A DNA stretch of 64,000 bases. It comes from Desulfosporosinus lacus DSM 15449. Its GTDB lineage: Bacteria; Bacillota; Desulfitobacteriia; Desulfitobacteriales; Desulfitobacteriaceae. This document shows positions 17,454-25,882 of this stretch, in pieces. Under the pieces are notes generated by a model, which was not told the origin of the DNA, did no database searches, and saw only the letters and a list, made by a program, of their open reading frames with translations. The first letter of the stretch is position 1. Each line of letters opens with the position of its first letter. Made by a program: the position numbers and the translations under genes. The stretch spans positions 854,566-918,565 of the forward strand of contig NZ_FQXJ01000003.1 of the NCBI RefSeq assembly GCF_900129935.1. Reading direction: 5' to 3'.

Positions 17454-19574
17454 TTGGATGATAGAGAACGAAAACCTTTTACCTATCGAATCTGGGGCTT
17501 GAGCGCCGTAGTTGTGCTTATTTTTTTAATTCTAAGCTTTAACCTATGGCGCTTACAGATTGCCCAAGGTTCTTATTATTCTGCCATGGCCAAAGGAAAC
17601 GTCATGAAGTTGGTCAAGGTGCCTCCTACAAGGGGAGATATTGTGGACAGAAATGGAAAGCTTTTGGTAACGAGTATTCCTGAGTTCGTTGTCCACTTGA
17701 ATTGGATGGATTTGCAACAGGCAAAAGGCAGTGAATGGAAAGAAGTTGTCCAACGATTAGCATTTTACATCCAGCCGGAATGGCCGAATGCCAATCAAAC
17801 CGTCGAGTCAATTGCTGAAGATATTTTCGCCAATATTCAGAATCACCAATGGGAACGCTATCGCCCCGTCATTATTCTCGATGAGATTTCCCCCGAGCTC
17901 CAGGCCGTTATTGCCGAACACCAGGAGGAGCTCCCCGGCGTGAGTGTGGATGCAATTCCCGTTCGTTCCTACCCGGAAAAAACCTTAATTGGTCAGCTCC
18001 TGGGGTATGTTCGAGAAATTTCGGATACAGAAATTACTCAGTTTAATAAAAACACAGATGCCCAAGAGGCCGGTTTTGAGTACGCACAGGGGGACATGGT
18101 CGGCAAAATGGGGGTTGAAAAATCCTATGACTTTTGGCTGCGAGGGAAGGAAGGGGTTCAACAAGTTGAAGTTGATAATAACGCCCGTCCTGTTTCCAAA
18201 CAATTGATCCAAGCAGCGGAAGCGGGAAAGACGGTTCAACTGACCCTTGATGCAGACCTGCAAAAGACCGTGGATGATACCCTTGATCAGGTGATACTGG
18301 ATATTCAAAAGCAAAACCCGGCTGCCCATGCGGGAGCAGCTGTCGTAATGGATGTCAATACCGGCAAGATCCTAGCCATGACGTCTCGTCCGGCAATGGA
18401 TCCCAATGACTTGATCGGCATTATATCCGAACAAATGGCTGATAAGTATTGGCCCCAAGATCCCAAACGTGCCTCAGAAGCAGCTTCTCTAAATCGGGCG
18501 TTGACCGGTTTATATCCACCGGGATCCACCTTTAAAATGATCACAGCTATGTCGGCTTTGCAACTGAAACAAACCACGCCCTATGAGCAGATTGATGACA
18601 GACTTTCCTCTTTAGGTGGCCTTGGCGCTCAGCAACAAGGGATTGAGGAATGGGGCGGCAATTACTTCGGACTTGTCAACCTTTATCGAGCCATGGCTAA
18701 ATCCTCAAATATTTACTTTGAAATCATGGGTCGCCGAGTTTTTGATTCTAATCCGGAAACCATCGGACAGATCGCCCGGGAATTTGGTTTGGGTATTGAA
18801 AGCGGGATTGATTTGCCCGGAGAATCTAAAGGAATTTCACCTTCAGCCGAATGGAAGAAAAGTTATTTCACAAATATCTATGACAATGCCCGTGAGTCAC
18901 GTGATTCATCCCTGGCGAAGATTGAAAGCGATTACGCTCCCAAACTTGAACAAGCATCCGATGAGACAGCACGGGTGCAAATTCAAAAGGAGAAAGACGC
19001 AGAAATCAAAAGAGTTAATGATTTGTACAAAGCAAGAACGAGCGAACCACTTGAGTGGCGGCCCTATGACAGTTACAACAATTCTATCGGTCAAGGGTAT
19101 AACGCCTACACTCCCTTGCAATTAGCCAACTATGTGGCAACCATAGTAAACGGAGGCAAGCATTATCGTCCCTTTGTAGTGGAAAAACTCTTGGATCCGC
19201 TGACAGGGGAGACAGTTCAACAATATGAACCTAAGGTTCTCAATACGGTCTCGGTTTCTCCTGAAGTCTTAGATCAGGTTAAACAGGCGATGCGTGCTGT
19301 AACCACCGGAGAAGGAACCGCCAACTGGCTCTTCGCAGATGTACCGGAATTCACAGGCGGAGGGAAAACAGGAACCGCCCAGATCGGCTCGAAAGACACC
19401 ATCTCCGGAGAAATATACAACGGGGTCTTTGTCGCCTTTGCTCCTTATGATAATCCACAGGTTGCCTTCGCAGGGGTCGTTGAATTTGGAGGACACGGCG
19501 GAGAAACAGCAGGTCTCGTCGCCAAGGCGGCTTTTATGAAATATTTTGGTTGGAAGAACACGAATGGAGGCTGA
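17454..19574 (+). CDS. mrdA: Penicillin-binding protein 2, elongasome transpeptidase
   Basis: 706 residues from TTG at 17454, 8 bases after AGAGGAGG. Short cytoplasmic tail, one membrane anchor (about 16-38), then the pedestal domain (RGDIVDRNGKLL), the transpeptidase domain with PPGSTFK (SxxK serine near residue 357), SSN near 416 and KTGTAQ near 636. It crosslinks lateral peptidoglycan together with RodA. A charged, helical insertion of about 50 residues (SSLAKIESDYAPKLEQASDE and following) lies between SSN and KTG. Followed by a terminator. Confidence 0.95.
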   Translation: MDDRERKPFTYRIWGLSAVVVLIFLILSFNLWRLQIAQGSYYSAMAKGNVMKLVKVPPTRGDIVDRNGKLLVTSIPEFVVHLNWMDLQQAKGSEWKEVVQRLAFYIQPEWPNANQTVESIAEDIFANIQNHQWERYRPVIILDEISPELQAVIAEHQEELPGVSVDAIPVRSYPEKTLIGQLLGYVREISDTEITQFNKNTDAQEAGFEYAQGDMVGKMGVEKSYDFWLRGKEGVQQVEVDNNARPVSKQLIQAAEAGKTVQLTLDADLQKTVDDTLDQVILDIQKQNPAAHAGAAVVMDVNTGKILAMTSRPAMDPNDLIGIISEQMADKYWPQDPKRASEAASLNRALTGLYPPGSTFKMITAMSALQLKQTTPYEQIDDRLSSLGGLGAQQQGIEEWGGNYFGLVNLYRAMAKSSNIYFEIMGRRVFDSNPETIGQIAREFGLGIESGIDLPGESKGISPSAEWKKSYFTNIYDNARESRDSSLAKIESDYAPKLEQASDETARVQIQKEKDAEIKRVNDLYKARTSEPLEWRPYDSYNNSIGQGYNAYTPLQLANYVATIVNGGKHYRPFVVEKLLDPLTGETVQQYEPKVLNTVSVSPEVLDQVKQAMRAVTTGEGTANWLFADVPEFTGGGKTGTAQIGSKDTISGEIYNGVFVAFAPYDNPQVAFAGVVEFGGHGGETAGLVAKAAFMKYFGWKNTNGG

Positions 19575-19603
19575 AAAACGAGGAAATTTATCCTCGTTTT
19601 TTT
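19574..19603 (+). terminator. Terminator after mrdA
   Basis: AAAACGAGGA pairs with TCCTCGTTTT, followed by a T-run. It separates mrdA from minC. Confidence 0.85.
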
Positions 19604-19778
19604 CATTTGGATAAAGGGAATTTGGACAGGCTTGTAGAATTTATAGGAGTGCATTTATAGAAAACTCAGCTTGGCGTCGAGTTTTGCGAAGGCGCCTGCT
19701 TAGTTACACTTATGCCACCCGAAATAATATACTTTATAACCGGTAGAATTTATGACAAGCAATGGAGGATTGTGCAGG

Positions 19779-20456
19779 TTGACACGGACAGAACATGTGG
19801 CACTAAAGGGCACCCGCGACGGATTGGTGTTATACCTGGATCCGGCTGCGGACTTTGAATTGCTAATGAATGAACTCGATAACCTTATGAAGAACTCTGA
19901 CCAATTCCTCCAGGGAGCAACCGTCCGGTGCTATGCTGGGAAAAGAGAGTTTTCCGAGGATGAACACGCTGGTTTGACAACCGTTTTGAAACAGAAAGGG
20001 TTGGAACTTGCCGGCTGGATGACCTCGGAAGAAGTCTACCTTCCTAAAGCCAGGTCCTATGTACCAGAGGAAAAAGATGCACGCGGGGAGGAAGGGACGT
20101 TGGAAGGACACTGTCTCTTTATGGAACGCACACTTCGTTCCGGAAATAGTGTGCAGTATGAGGGGCATGTTGTTGTGCTGGGTGATGTTAACCCGGGTGC
20201 GGAAATTATAGCGACCGGTAACATTGTCGTTCTAGGTTCCCTTAGAGGAGTTGCCCATGCCGGAGCGACGGGTGATCGGAAGGCCTCAGTAAGCGCCTAT
20301 CATTTGGCACCTACTCAATTACGAATTGCAGATTTGGTGACTAGGGCACCGGATGATGGAACAGATGGACGAGGTCCGGAGATAGCTAGGATCAAAGATG
20401 ATCAATTGATGGTTGAAGCGGCCGGAATGAGTGGTTGGCGTAGCAAGGCCCGTTAA
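19779..20456 (+). CDS. minC: Septum site-determining protein MinC
   Basis: 225 residues. TTG at 19779 is preferred because GGAGGAT lies 8-9 bases upstream; ATG 19752 is in frame but comes before that site. The N-terminal half (FtsZ-inhibiting domain, LKGTRDGLVLYLDP) is joined through a linker to the C-terminal beta-helix (VLGDVNPGAEIIATGNIVVLGSLRG), which binds MinD. It prevents polar septation. Followed after 37 bases by minD. Confidence 0.92.
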   Translation: MTRTEHVALKGTRDGLVLYLDPAADFELLMNELDNLMKNSDQFLQGATVRCYAGKREFSEDEHAGLTTVLKQKGLELAGWMTSEEVYLPKARSYVPEEKDARGEEGTLEGHCLFMERTLRSGNSVQYEGHVVVLGDVNPGAEIIATGNIVVLGSLRGVAHAGATGDRKASVSAYHLAPTQLRIADLVTRAPDDGTDGRGPEIARIKDDQLMVEAAGMSGWRSKAR

Positions 20457-20493
20457 TGAGAGAATAAGTCTATAGGGAAAGGCAGGTCTAACT

Positions 20494-21288
20494 ATGGGTG
20501 AGGTAATCGTAGTAACTTCTGGAAAAGGGGGCGTAGGCAAGACGACGACATCAGCAAATATTGGCACAGGATTAGCCAGTAATGGTCATAAAGTCGTTCT
20601 TGTCGATACAGATATCGGTTTGCGTAACCTTGATGTCGTCTTGGGTTTAGAAAATCGGATTGTTTACGATCTGGTGGATGTAACAAGTGGAAATTGCCGC
20701 TTGAAACAAGCGCTTATCAAAGATAAACGTTTTCCAAATCTCTTTTTGCTTCCGGCTGCACAAACAAAGGATAAAACAGCCGTTAACCCTGAACAGATGA
20801 AAACATTAGCTGATGAGCTTAAAGCAGAATTTGATTATGCAATTATTGATTGTCCGGCAGGAATTGAGCAAGGATTCCGCAATGCCATTGCCGGTGCAGA
20901 TCGAGCGGTTGTCGTTTGCACTCCTGAAGTCAGTGCAGTCCGCGACGCAGACCGAATTATCGGCTTACTGGAAGCTGCGGAGCTGAGAAATCCAAAATTG
21001 ATCATTAACCGTCTGCGCCCGGATATGGTGAAACGTGGAGATATGATGGATATCTCGGATATTTTAGATATTTTAGCTATCGAGCTCATTGGTGTGGTTC
21101 CGGAAGACGAGAGCATCGTGGTTTCTACGAACCGTGGTGAGCCTGCAGTCATGGATATGGGATCAAAAGCTGGAGAAGCTTACCGGCGGATTACGAAGAG
21201 AATCGAAGGGGAAGATATCCCACTGATGAACCTTGACGTACCCGTAGGAATTATGGATAGACTCAAGAGACTCATTGGCTTACGTTGA
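20494..21288 (+). CDS. minD: Septum site-determining ATPase MinD
   Basis: 264 residues. Deviant Walker A SGKGGVGKTT at 9-18, switch I VDTDIGLRNLD, IDCPAGIE, and a C-terminal amphipathic membrane-targeting helix (IMDRLKRLIGL). ATP-bound MinD dimers bind membrane, recruit MinC, and are released by MinE. Between minC and minE. Confidence 0.96.
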   Translation: MGEVIVVTSGKGGVGKTTTSANIGTGLASNGHKVVLVDTDIGLRNLDVVLGLENRIVYDLVDVTSGNCRLKQALIKDKRFPNLFLLPAAQTKDKTAVNPEQMKTLADELKAEFDYAIIDCPAGIEQGFRNAIAGADRAVVVCTPEVSAVRDADRIIGLLEAAELRNPKLIINRLRPDMVKRGDMMDISDILDILAIELIGVVPEDESIVVSTNRGEPAVMDMGSKAGEAYRRITKRIEGEDIPLMNLDVPVGIMDRLKRLIGLR

Positions 21289-21317
21289 ACGTTCGGTACT
21301 GAGAGGAGGAATTGTCC

Positions 21318-21605
21318 TTGTTAGAATTTATCAGCCGAATGCTAGGCAGGGAAAGCGCCTCGAGCAAGACGGTGGCAAAAGAACGTCTGCGGCTCGTCTT
21401 AGTGCATGACCGTGCCAGCATCTCGCCTGCCATGCTCAACAAATTAAGGGAAGATTTAGTTAAAGTGATTTCAAACTACATGGAAATCGACGAAGCTGCA
21501 CTCGAGTTTAATCTCTGTCAAGATGATCGGGAAGTGGCGTTGGTTGCCAACATTCCAGTCGTGAAAATGAAGCGGGATTATGCGACCAAGGGATTAGCTG
21601 AATAG
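21318..21605 (+). CDS. minE: Cell division topological specificity factor MinE
   Basis: 95 residues. TTG at 21318 is chosen since GAGGAGGA ends 7 bases upstream; TTG at 21312 is too close. The N-terminal anti-MinCD segment (AKERLRLVLVHDRASISPAM) and the C-terminal topological domain are visible. Stimulates MinD ATPase. Its presence means an oscillating system rather than, or besides, DivIVA/MinJ. Ends the min operon before a terminator. Confidence 0.92.
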   Translation: MLEFISRMLGRESASSKTVAKERLRLVLVHDRASISPAMLNKLREDLVKVISNYMEIDEAALEFNLCQDDREVALVANIPVVKMKRDYATKGLAE

Positions 21606-21632
21606 AACAATGGATCCGCTTTGAAACTGTTA

Positions 21633-21668
21633 GAAAAGGCATGACACTTATTGTCATGCCTTTTTTAG
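21633..21668 (+). terminator. Terminator after minE
   Basis: AAAAGGCATGACA/TGTCATGCCTTTT stem with a short loop and a T-run. Confidence 0.9.
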
Positions 21669-21749
21669 TGGTGTTCCTACCTTACCAGCCACCCCTAACC
21701 TACTCTTTACAGCCACTAGGGTTGCTGTTGGGTAAAGGAATCTTCAAAC

Positions 21750-21778
21750 TTCGAACATAGCGTTAGTTATGGTATAAT
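21750..21778 (+). promoter_or_regulatory. Probable promoter of rodA
   Basis: TTCGAA (21750-21755), 17-base spacer, TATAAT (21773-21778), about 45 bases before the GTG start. The -35 is imperfect. Confidence 0.55.
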
Positions 21779-21821
21779 GAGCAAACAAGTATTCAACAAA
21801 TAACCTAAGGGGATTTATCAC

Positions 21822-22982
21822 GTGGATAGACGAGCATTAAGAAACCTAGACTTGTTATTCATTCTATTTACTTTGTTATTATTAGCTGCCAGTCTCCTGA
21901 TCTTGAGTACAGCTTCAATTAACGTCATAAAATCAGATCCCTTTCACTATGTTGAGACCCAATCTGTCTGGATTGTGACCGGGATCGTGATTGCCTTGGT
22001 TATTGCCGTCATCGATTATCAGAAATGGCATCATTTTCGATGGTGGATTTATGGCTTTAATTTGGTGTTGCTCTTGATAGTCATTTTTTTTGGAGACACA
22101 GCTAAAGGTGCCACCCGCTGGATTTACTTTACTCCAACCATTGGAATCCAACCCTCAGAGTTCGCCAAGATTTTCATCATTATTACCTTCGCAGATTTTT
22201 TAGCCGAACGCAAAGGGAAACTTAATAATATCAAGGATTTCATTGTGCCGTTTTTGTTTGTGTTATTCCCCATGCTCCTTATCTTTAAACAACCGGATTT
22301 AGGAACGACCTTAGTTTTTGTGGCCATATTTATCGGTATGATGTTCGTTGCCGGAGCTAACCCCTGGAAATTTGGAGGCTTGTTATTGGGAGGGGCCATC
22401 GTAGTAGGAATAGCACTTTGGCTCCACTTCTCCACGGACTTGCCGGGGTGGTTACAATGGGCTCAAGGGCTCCCCCTTCCGCTGCAGGAATATCAGTTGA
22501 ATCGTTTGGTTATCTTCATGGATCCGGCATCAGATCAGTCGGGAGACGGATGGCACATTCTTCAATCTCTCTGGGCTATAGGGTCGGGGGGATTATGGGG
22601 AAAAGGATATCGCATGGGAACCCAGGGGCAGTTGAACTTTCTGCCGGAGCATCACACAGACTTCGTTTTCTCTGTGGTCGGAGAAGAGTTCGGCTTTATC
22701 GGAACCATCACCTTACTGTTCCTCTTTCTGATCTTTCTTCTGCGCAGCATCTATATTACTTTGAGAGCCCGTGATATGTACGGAATGTTGATTGGTACGG
22801 GTGTTGTTTCGATGTTTACTTTCCATATTCTCGTCAATGTCGGTATGACCTCCGGAATCATGCCCGTCACAGGAATTCCCCTCCCTCTCATCAGTGCCGG
22901 AGGCAGCGCCATGTGGTCAAATATGGCCGCAATCGGCTTGTTGCTAAGTGTAAACTTAAGGCACCGAAGGCTAATGTTCTGA
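21822..22982 (+). CDS. rodA: Rod-shape SEDS glycosyltransferase RodA
   Basis: 386 residues with about ten membrane segments. GTG start with AAGGGG upstream. The loop containing QPSEFAK, the GSGGLWGKGYRMGTQGQLNFLP extracellular segment, and PEHHTDFVFSVVGEEFG are diagnostic of SEDS proteins. Polymerises peptidoglycan strands with PBP2. The C-terminal PLPLISAGGSAMW is also conserved. FtsW or SpoVE are alternatives, but the context with mre/mrdA favours RodA. Confidence 0.92.
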   Translation: MDRRALRNLDLLFILFTLLLLAASLLILSTASINVIKSDPFHYVETQSVWIVTGIVIALVIAVIDYQKWHHFRWWIYGFNLVLLLIVIFFGDTAKGATRWIYFTPTIGIQPSEFAKIFIIITFADFLAERKGKLNNIKDFIVPFLFVLFPMLLIFKQPDLGTTLVFVAIFIGMMFVAGANPWKFGGLLLGGAIVVGIALWLHFSTDLPGWLQWAQGLPLPLQEYQLNRLVIFMDPASDQSGDGWHILQSLWAIGSGGLWGKGYRMGTQGQLNFLPEHHTDFVFSVVGEEFGFIGTITLLFLFLIFLLRSIYITLRARDMYGMLIGTGVVSMFTFHILVNVGMTSGIMPVTGIPLPLISAGGSAMWSNMAAIGLLLSVNLRHRRLMF

Positions 22983-23245
22983 TCGTGGTTTGATATTCGT
23001 AGTTCGTGGTTCGAACTAGAAGCGAACAAAGTTCGCACAGTATTTAAAGCCTCAGCCTAATTTTAACCTACGGTCTAAGTTCACGTCTATGTTGATTCTA
23101 AGGTCAATTCCGTTCTTCGATTCTCAGAATCGAAATTACAATTCGAACATCGAGCCTCGAACCTCGAAATAGGACTGCATCGCAGTTCTATTTTTTTGTC
23201 TATTTCATAGACTATTAATGGGTGTACGAGCCATATTTGAGGCAC

Positions 23246-23335
23246 GAGAATAGAGAATAGAGAATAGAGAATAGAGAATAGAGAATAGAGAATAGAGAAT
23301 AGAGAATAGAGAATAGAGAATAGAGAATAGAGAAT
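23246..23335. repeat. Seven-base minisatellite, about 12-13 GAGAATA units
   Basis: Consecutive near-perfect GAGAATA copies between the two palindromic elements. Likely to vary in number between strains through slippage. Confidence 0.9.
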
Positions 23336-23440
23336 TGAAGTTGAAGTTGAAGTTGAAGTTGAAGTTTGAGGTTGAGATTTGAGGTTGAGGTTGAGGTTGA
23401 GGTTGAGGTTGAGGTTGAGGTTGAGGTTGAGGTTGGGGTT
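23335..23440. repeat. Six-base minisatellites, TTGAAG and TTGAGG
   Basis: About five TTGAAG units, a short irregular join, then about nine TTGAGG units, followed by degenerate GAGGTTTGA-type repeats up to about 23510. Confidence 0.88.
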
Positions 23441-23666
23441 CGAGGTTTGAAGTTTGAGGTTTGAAGTTGAGGTTTGAGGTTGGGGTTCGAGGTTTGAGGT
23501 TTCGAAAAGTTCGACGTTCGAGTCGAAGCGAACAAAGTTCGCACAGTATTTAAAACCTTCAGCCTAAGTTCAAGCTAAATGCAATTACGTTCTTCGATTC
23601 GCAGAATCGAATTCAAAGTTCGAACTACGAACCACGAACCACGAACCACGAATAGGGGGTTAGCGG

Positions 23667-24434
23667 ATGAATCCTTTTGAACGTTGGGATGATTGGGAAT
23701 GGGAACGGGCGATCCAGGAAGTCGGGAAAGAACAGGGGCGGGGTAAATCGACGCCGCGCAATAACCAATACAGTCGTCATCGAAATCCTGTCAAGAAAGG
23801 GTGGGGAAACTTCCTGAACCATTGGAATGGTACCCAGAAGCGAACCCTCTTAGCTGCCATGATGTTCCTAATGGTGTTTTTTAGCGCCAATAGTTCGGAT
23901 CAAGTTTCCTCAGCCGTCCATTCTATTTATCGGGGGGCTATGGATTCAGGAAATTATTACACAGCTCTCAATAATATGGCGAAAGAAGCATTATCCTTGG
24001 GCGGGGTGCCCAGTGAAAGTGTCCCGGTCGATCTCAAGATGAAAGGGAAATTCTTACCTCCCATTTCCGGACCGGTCATGGCCGGCTTTGGCGAGGTGGG
24101 AAGTGATGACTCAGTCCATCAAGGGATTGACGTGGGAAGTGCCTTGGGAATTCCTGTGGTCACGCCTGCCAGCGGGGTTGTAACTATAGTCGGGGCAGAC
24201 CCTCAGTTGGGTAAGATGGTTAAAATTGATTTTGGAGATGGGTGGACCACGGTGCTTGGGAATCTCGGCGAAATAAAGGTTGAGAAAGGTCAACGAATTG
24301 AGAAGGGACAGGTGGTCGGAGCTGTTGGTCTTTCCGCCCCTCTTAAGAAGCCCTGGCTTCATTTTGAATTGAGAAAAAATAATCAACCGCTTAATCCAAT
24401 CCCTTATCTCGTACCTCCTGCGGCGAAGAATTAG
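23667..24434 (+). CDS. spoIVFA: SpoIVFA-like LytM-domain regulator
   Basis: 255 residues. A charged N-terminus (about 60 residues), one membrane segment near 65-78, and a C-terminal M23/LytM domain (about 135-250). The domain is degenerate: HQGID keeps the first metal ligands, but the usual HLHFE reads WLHFE, and the central YxH region reads VLGNL, so peptidase activity is unlikely. With spoIVFB just downstream, this fits SpoIVFA, which holds and controls the SpoIVFB protease in the forespore-engulfing membrane. ATG preceded by GGGGG. Confidence 0.82.
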   Translation: MNPFERWDDWEWERAIQEVGKEQGRGKSTPRNNQYSRHRNPVKKGWGNFLNHWNGTQKRTLLAAMMFLMVFFSANSSDQVSSAVHSIYRGAMDSGNYYTALNNMAKEALSLGGVPSESVPVDLKMKGKFLPPISGPVMAGFGEVGSDDSVHQGIDVGSALGIPVVTPASGVVTIVGADPQLGKMVKIDFGDGWTTVLGNLGEIKVEKGQRIEKGQVVGAVGLSAPLKKPWLHFELRKNNQPLNPIPYLVPPAAKN

Positions 24435-24519
24435 AGGGATTAAGAAAAATTAAAGGTGAAGTCAGTTCCTTAAGGATTCATCGAACTTATACATGGTTTA
24501 GGATCCCATATACATTCGT

Positions 24520-24580
24520 AAAAATCCACTTCTTAGTGGGAGTGGGTTCAGCTTGAGCGGACGAGTTCGCTTTAAGGTGG
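24520..24580 (-). mobile_element. IS200/IS605-type end remnant
   Basis: Read on the minus strand, AGCGAACTCGTCCGCTCAAG followed by CTGAACCC, then a hairpin CCCACTAAGAAGTGG. The same two modules occur at 40097-40190. About 60 bases remain, in the gap between spoIVFA and spoIVFB. Confidence 0.5.
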
Positions 24581-24652
24581 AAGTATAAACGTGGTTAGCG
24601 ATATGGATAGATCTTAGCTCATCGACACAGTTCTAGGGGGGAGTGCGAGAAA

Positions 24653-25528
24653 ATGGAGCTTTTCAAAATATCTGGGGTGAGCATCCGAATCCATCCCTCA
24701 TTTCTGGTAGTATTGTTACTCTATGGAGTCCTGGGTTTAGCGGCCCAGGCTCTTCTCATCTTTGCCTTAGTAGTAGGGCATGAATTGGCCCATCTTTTGG
24801 TGGCTAAAGCCTACGGTTTTAAAGTCGAAGGTCTTGAACTGTTTCCCTTCGGAGGAGCAGCTTATTGTGACGGCCTCTTCGAAGGACGGAAACTTGAAGA
24901 GAGTGTTATGGCCTTAGCCGGTCCGGCATTTAACCTTGTCCTCCTCTTTGGAGCTCAGGTTTTACGTTGGAACGGAGTTTGGACGGGAGAACTGGCCGAA
25001 GATTTTGTTCGCTATAACCTGTGGCTGGCCGCTTTTAACTTAATCCCTGTTTTACCCTTGGATGGTGGGCGGGTAGTGCGAGCCCTCTTAGTCGAAGGTT
25101 TCGGATTCGTGCGGACCACAAAATTTTTAGCTGGGGCAGGAAGATGGCTGGGGGTTCTCTTTGCCCTTTATGGAGTAGTCTTAGGGGTTAGTGGAAAATT
25201 TACGGAAGGTCCGCTTTTCTATCTCATATTGGGAGGCTTCTTCTGGTTTGCGGGGAGCAAAGAGATCTCTTCCGCTCATATTACCTTTCTTAGGCAATTA
25301 ACTCGCAAGAAAGAGGAATTAATGAAAAGAGGGCTGATGCGCAGTCTATGGCTAACGGTTCAGGGAGAAACTCCTTTGGTGCGGATTGTAGAAGAATTCA
25401 CCCCGGATCGTTATACCATGATTTCCCTTACCAATGAAAAAGCGGGAATGGAGAAAATTCTCACCGAGACAGATATTGTTGAAGGAATGCTGCGGGAGGG
25501 GATCCGCTTTCCCGTCGGAAAGCTCTAA
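24653..25528 (+). CDS. spoIVFB: Sporulation M50 intramembrane protease SpoIVFB
   Basis: 291 residues, ATG with GGGGGGAG upstream. Zinc site HELAH at 43-47 inside a membrane helix and the second ligand motif NLIPVLPLDGGR near 130-140 define a site-2 protease. About six membrane segments; the C-terminal 80 residues form a CBS-like regulatory tail. It cleaves pro-sigma-K during sporulation. Follows the spoIVFA-like gene as in Bacillus. Confidence 0.9.
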   Translation: MELFKISGVSIRIHPSFLVVLLLYGVLGLAAQALLIFALVVGHELAHLLVAKAYGFKVEGLELFPFGGAAYCDGLFEGRKLEESVMALAGPAFNLVLLFGAQVLRWNGVWTGELAEDFVRYNLWLAAFNLIPVLPLDGGRVVRALLVEGFGFVRTTKFLAGAGRWLGVLFALYGVVLGVSGKFTEGPLFYLILGGFFWFAGSKEISSAHITFLRQLTRKKEELMKRGLMRSLWLTVQGETPLVRIVEEFTPDRYTMISLTNEKAGMEKILTETDIVEGMLREGIRFPVGKL

Positions 25529-25706
25529 CCAACGAGATATGAGGATAATCCTTGAAATTATAGGGAATTTAACTTATATATGATATAATTTAAGTTCACA
25601 ATATAATAGATACAAGGAGGTAACAACAGTTTTGTAAAGTCTATACAAATCCTAGTGAGCCGATAGCCTTTAACTAGTTAAACTATATCGTAGAAGGTAT
25701 ATTTGG
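25529..25706. other. Leader of the TnpB-type element
   Basis: AT-rich, with GATATAATTTAAG and AATATAATAG strings that could be -10 boxes, and AAGGAGG at 25614 with no start codon at a suitable distance. The left edge of the inserted element probably lies here, but no end sequence can be named. Confidence 0.35.
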
Positions 25707-25811
25707 GTGACAAGTAGATTGATAGATATAAGTGACTATGAAAAAGTTGCTAGTGGACTTTACGAATCTATTGAACAAGGTGTAAAGTTGCAACCCAATG
25801 AAGAAATCTAA
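25707..25811 (+). CDS. Short open frame upstream of the TnpB-like gene
   Basis: 34 codons from GTG: RLIDISDYEKVASGLYESIE followed by QGVKLQPNEEI and TAA. If one base is skipped at the stop, the reading continues as IGARGRRKLKQTIVQTIENW directly into the TnpB frame. So it may be a small accessory or regulatory protein of about 60 residues broken by a frame change, or a programmed fusion. No function recognised. Confidence 0.4.
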   Translation: MTSRLIDISDYEKVASGLYESIEQGVKLQPNEEI

Positions 25812-25882
25812 TTGGTGCCAGAGGTAGAAGAAAGCTAAAACAGACGATTGTTCAAACCATAGAAAATTGGAACAGGAGCGAG

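Larger units (their letters stand above)
22983..23666. repeat. Two tandem copies of a TTCG/CGAA palindromic element with minisatellites between
   Basis: Copy 1 (22983-23180) and copy 2 (about 23500-23650) share GAAGCGAACAAAGTTCGCAC (23019-23038 and 23526-23545), GTATTTAAA and CAGCCTAA, then a hairpin core (23111-23134 and 23588-23614). Each copy has TTCG-rich sequence on its left and CGAA-rich sequence on its right. Simple repeats lie between. An open minus-strand frame here encodes only low-complexity sequence. Confidence 0.85.

Noticed and set aside
18616-19125. 169-residue frame inside mrdA
   Set aside because: Shadow of the transpeptidase domain.
23246-23440. Possible CRISPR array
   Set aside because: Units of 6-7 bases without unique spacers; these are minisatellites.
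23215-23544. 109-residue minus-strand frame over the minisatellites
   Set aside because: Translates to TSTSTS and FSILYSL periodic strings purely because the repeat units contain no stop; no ribosome site.
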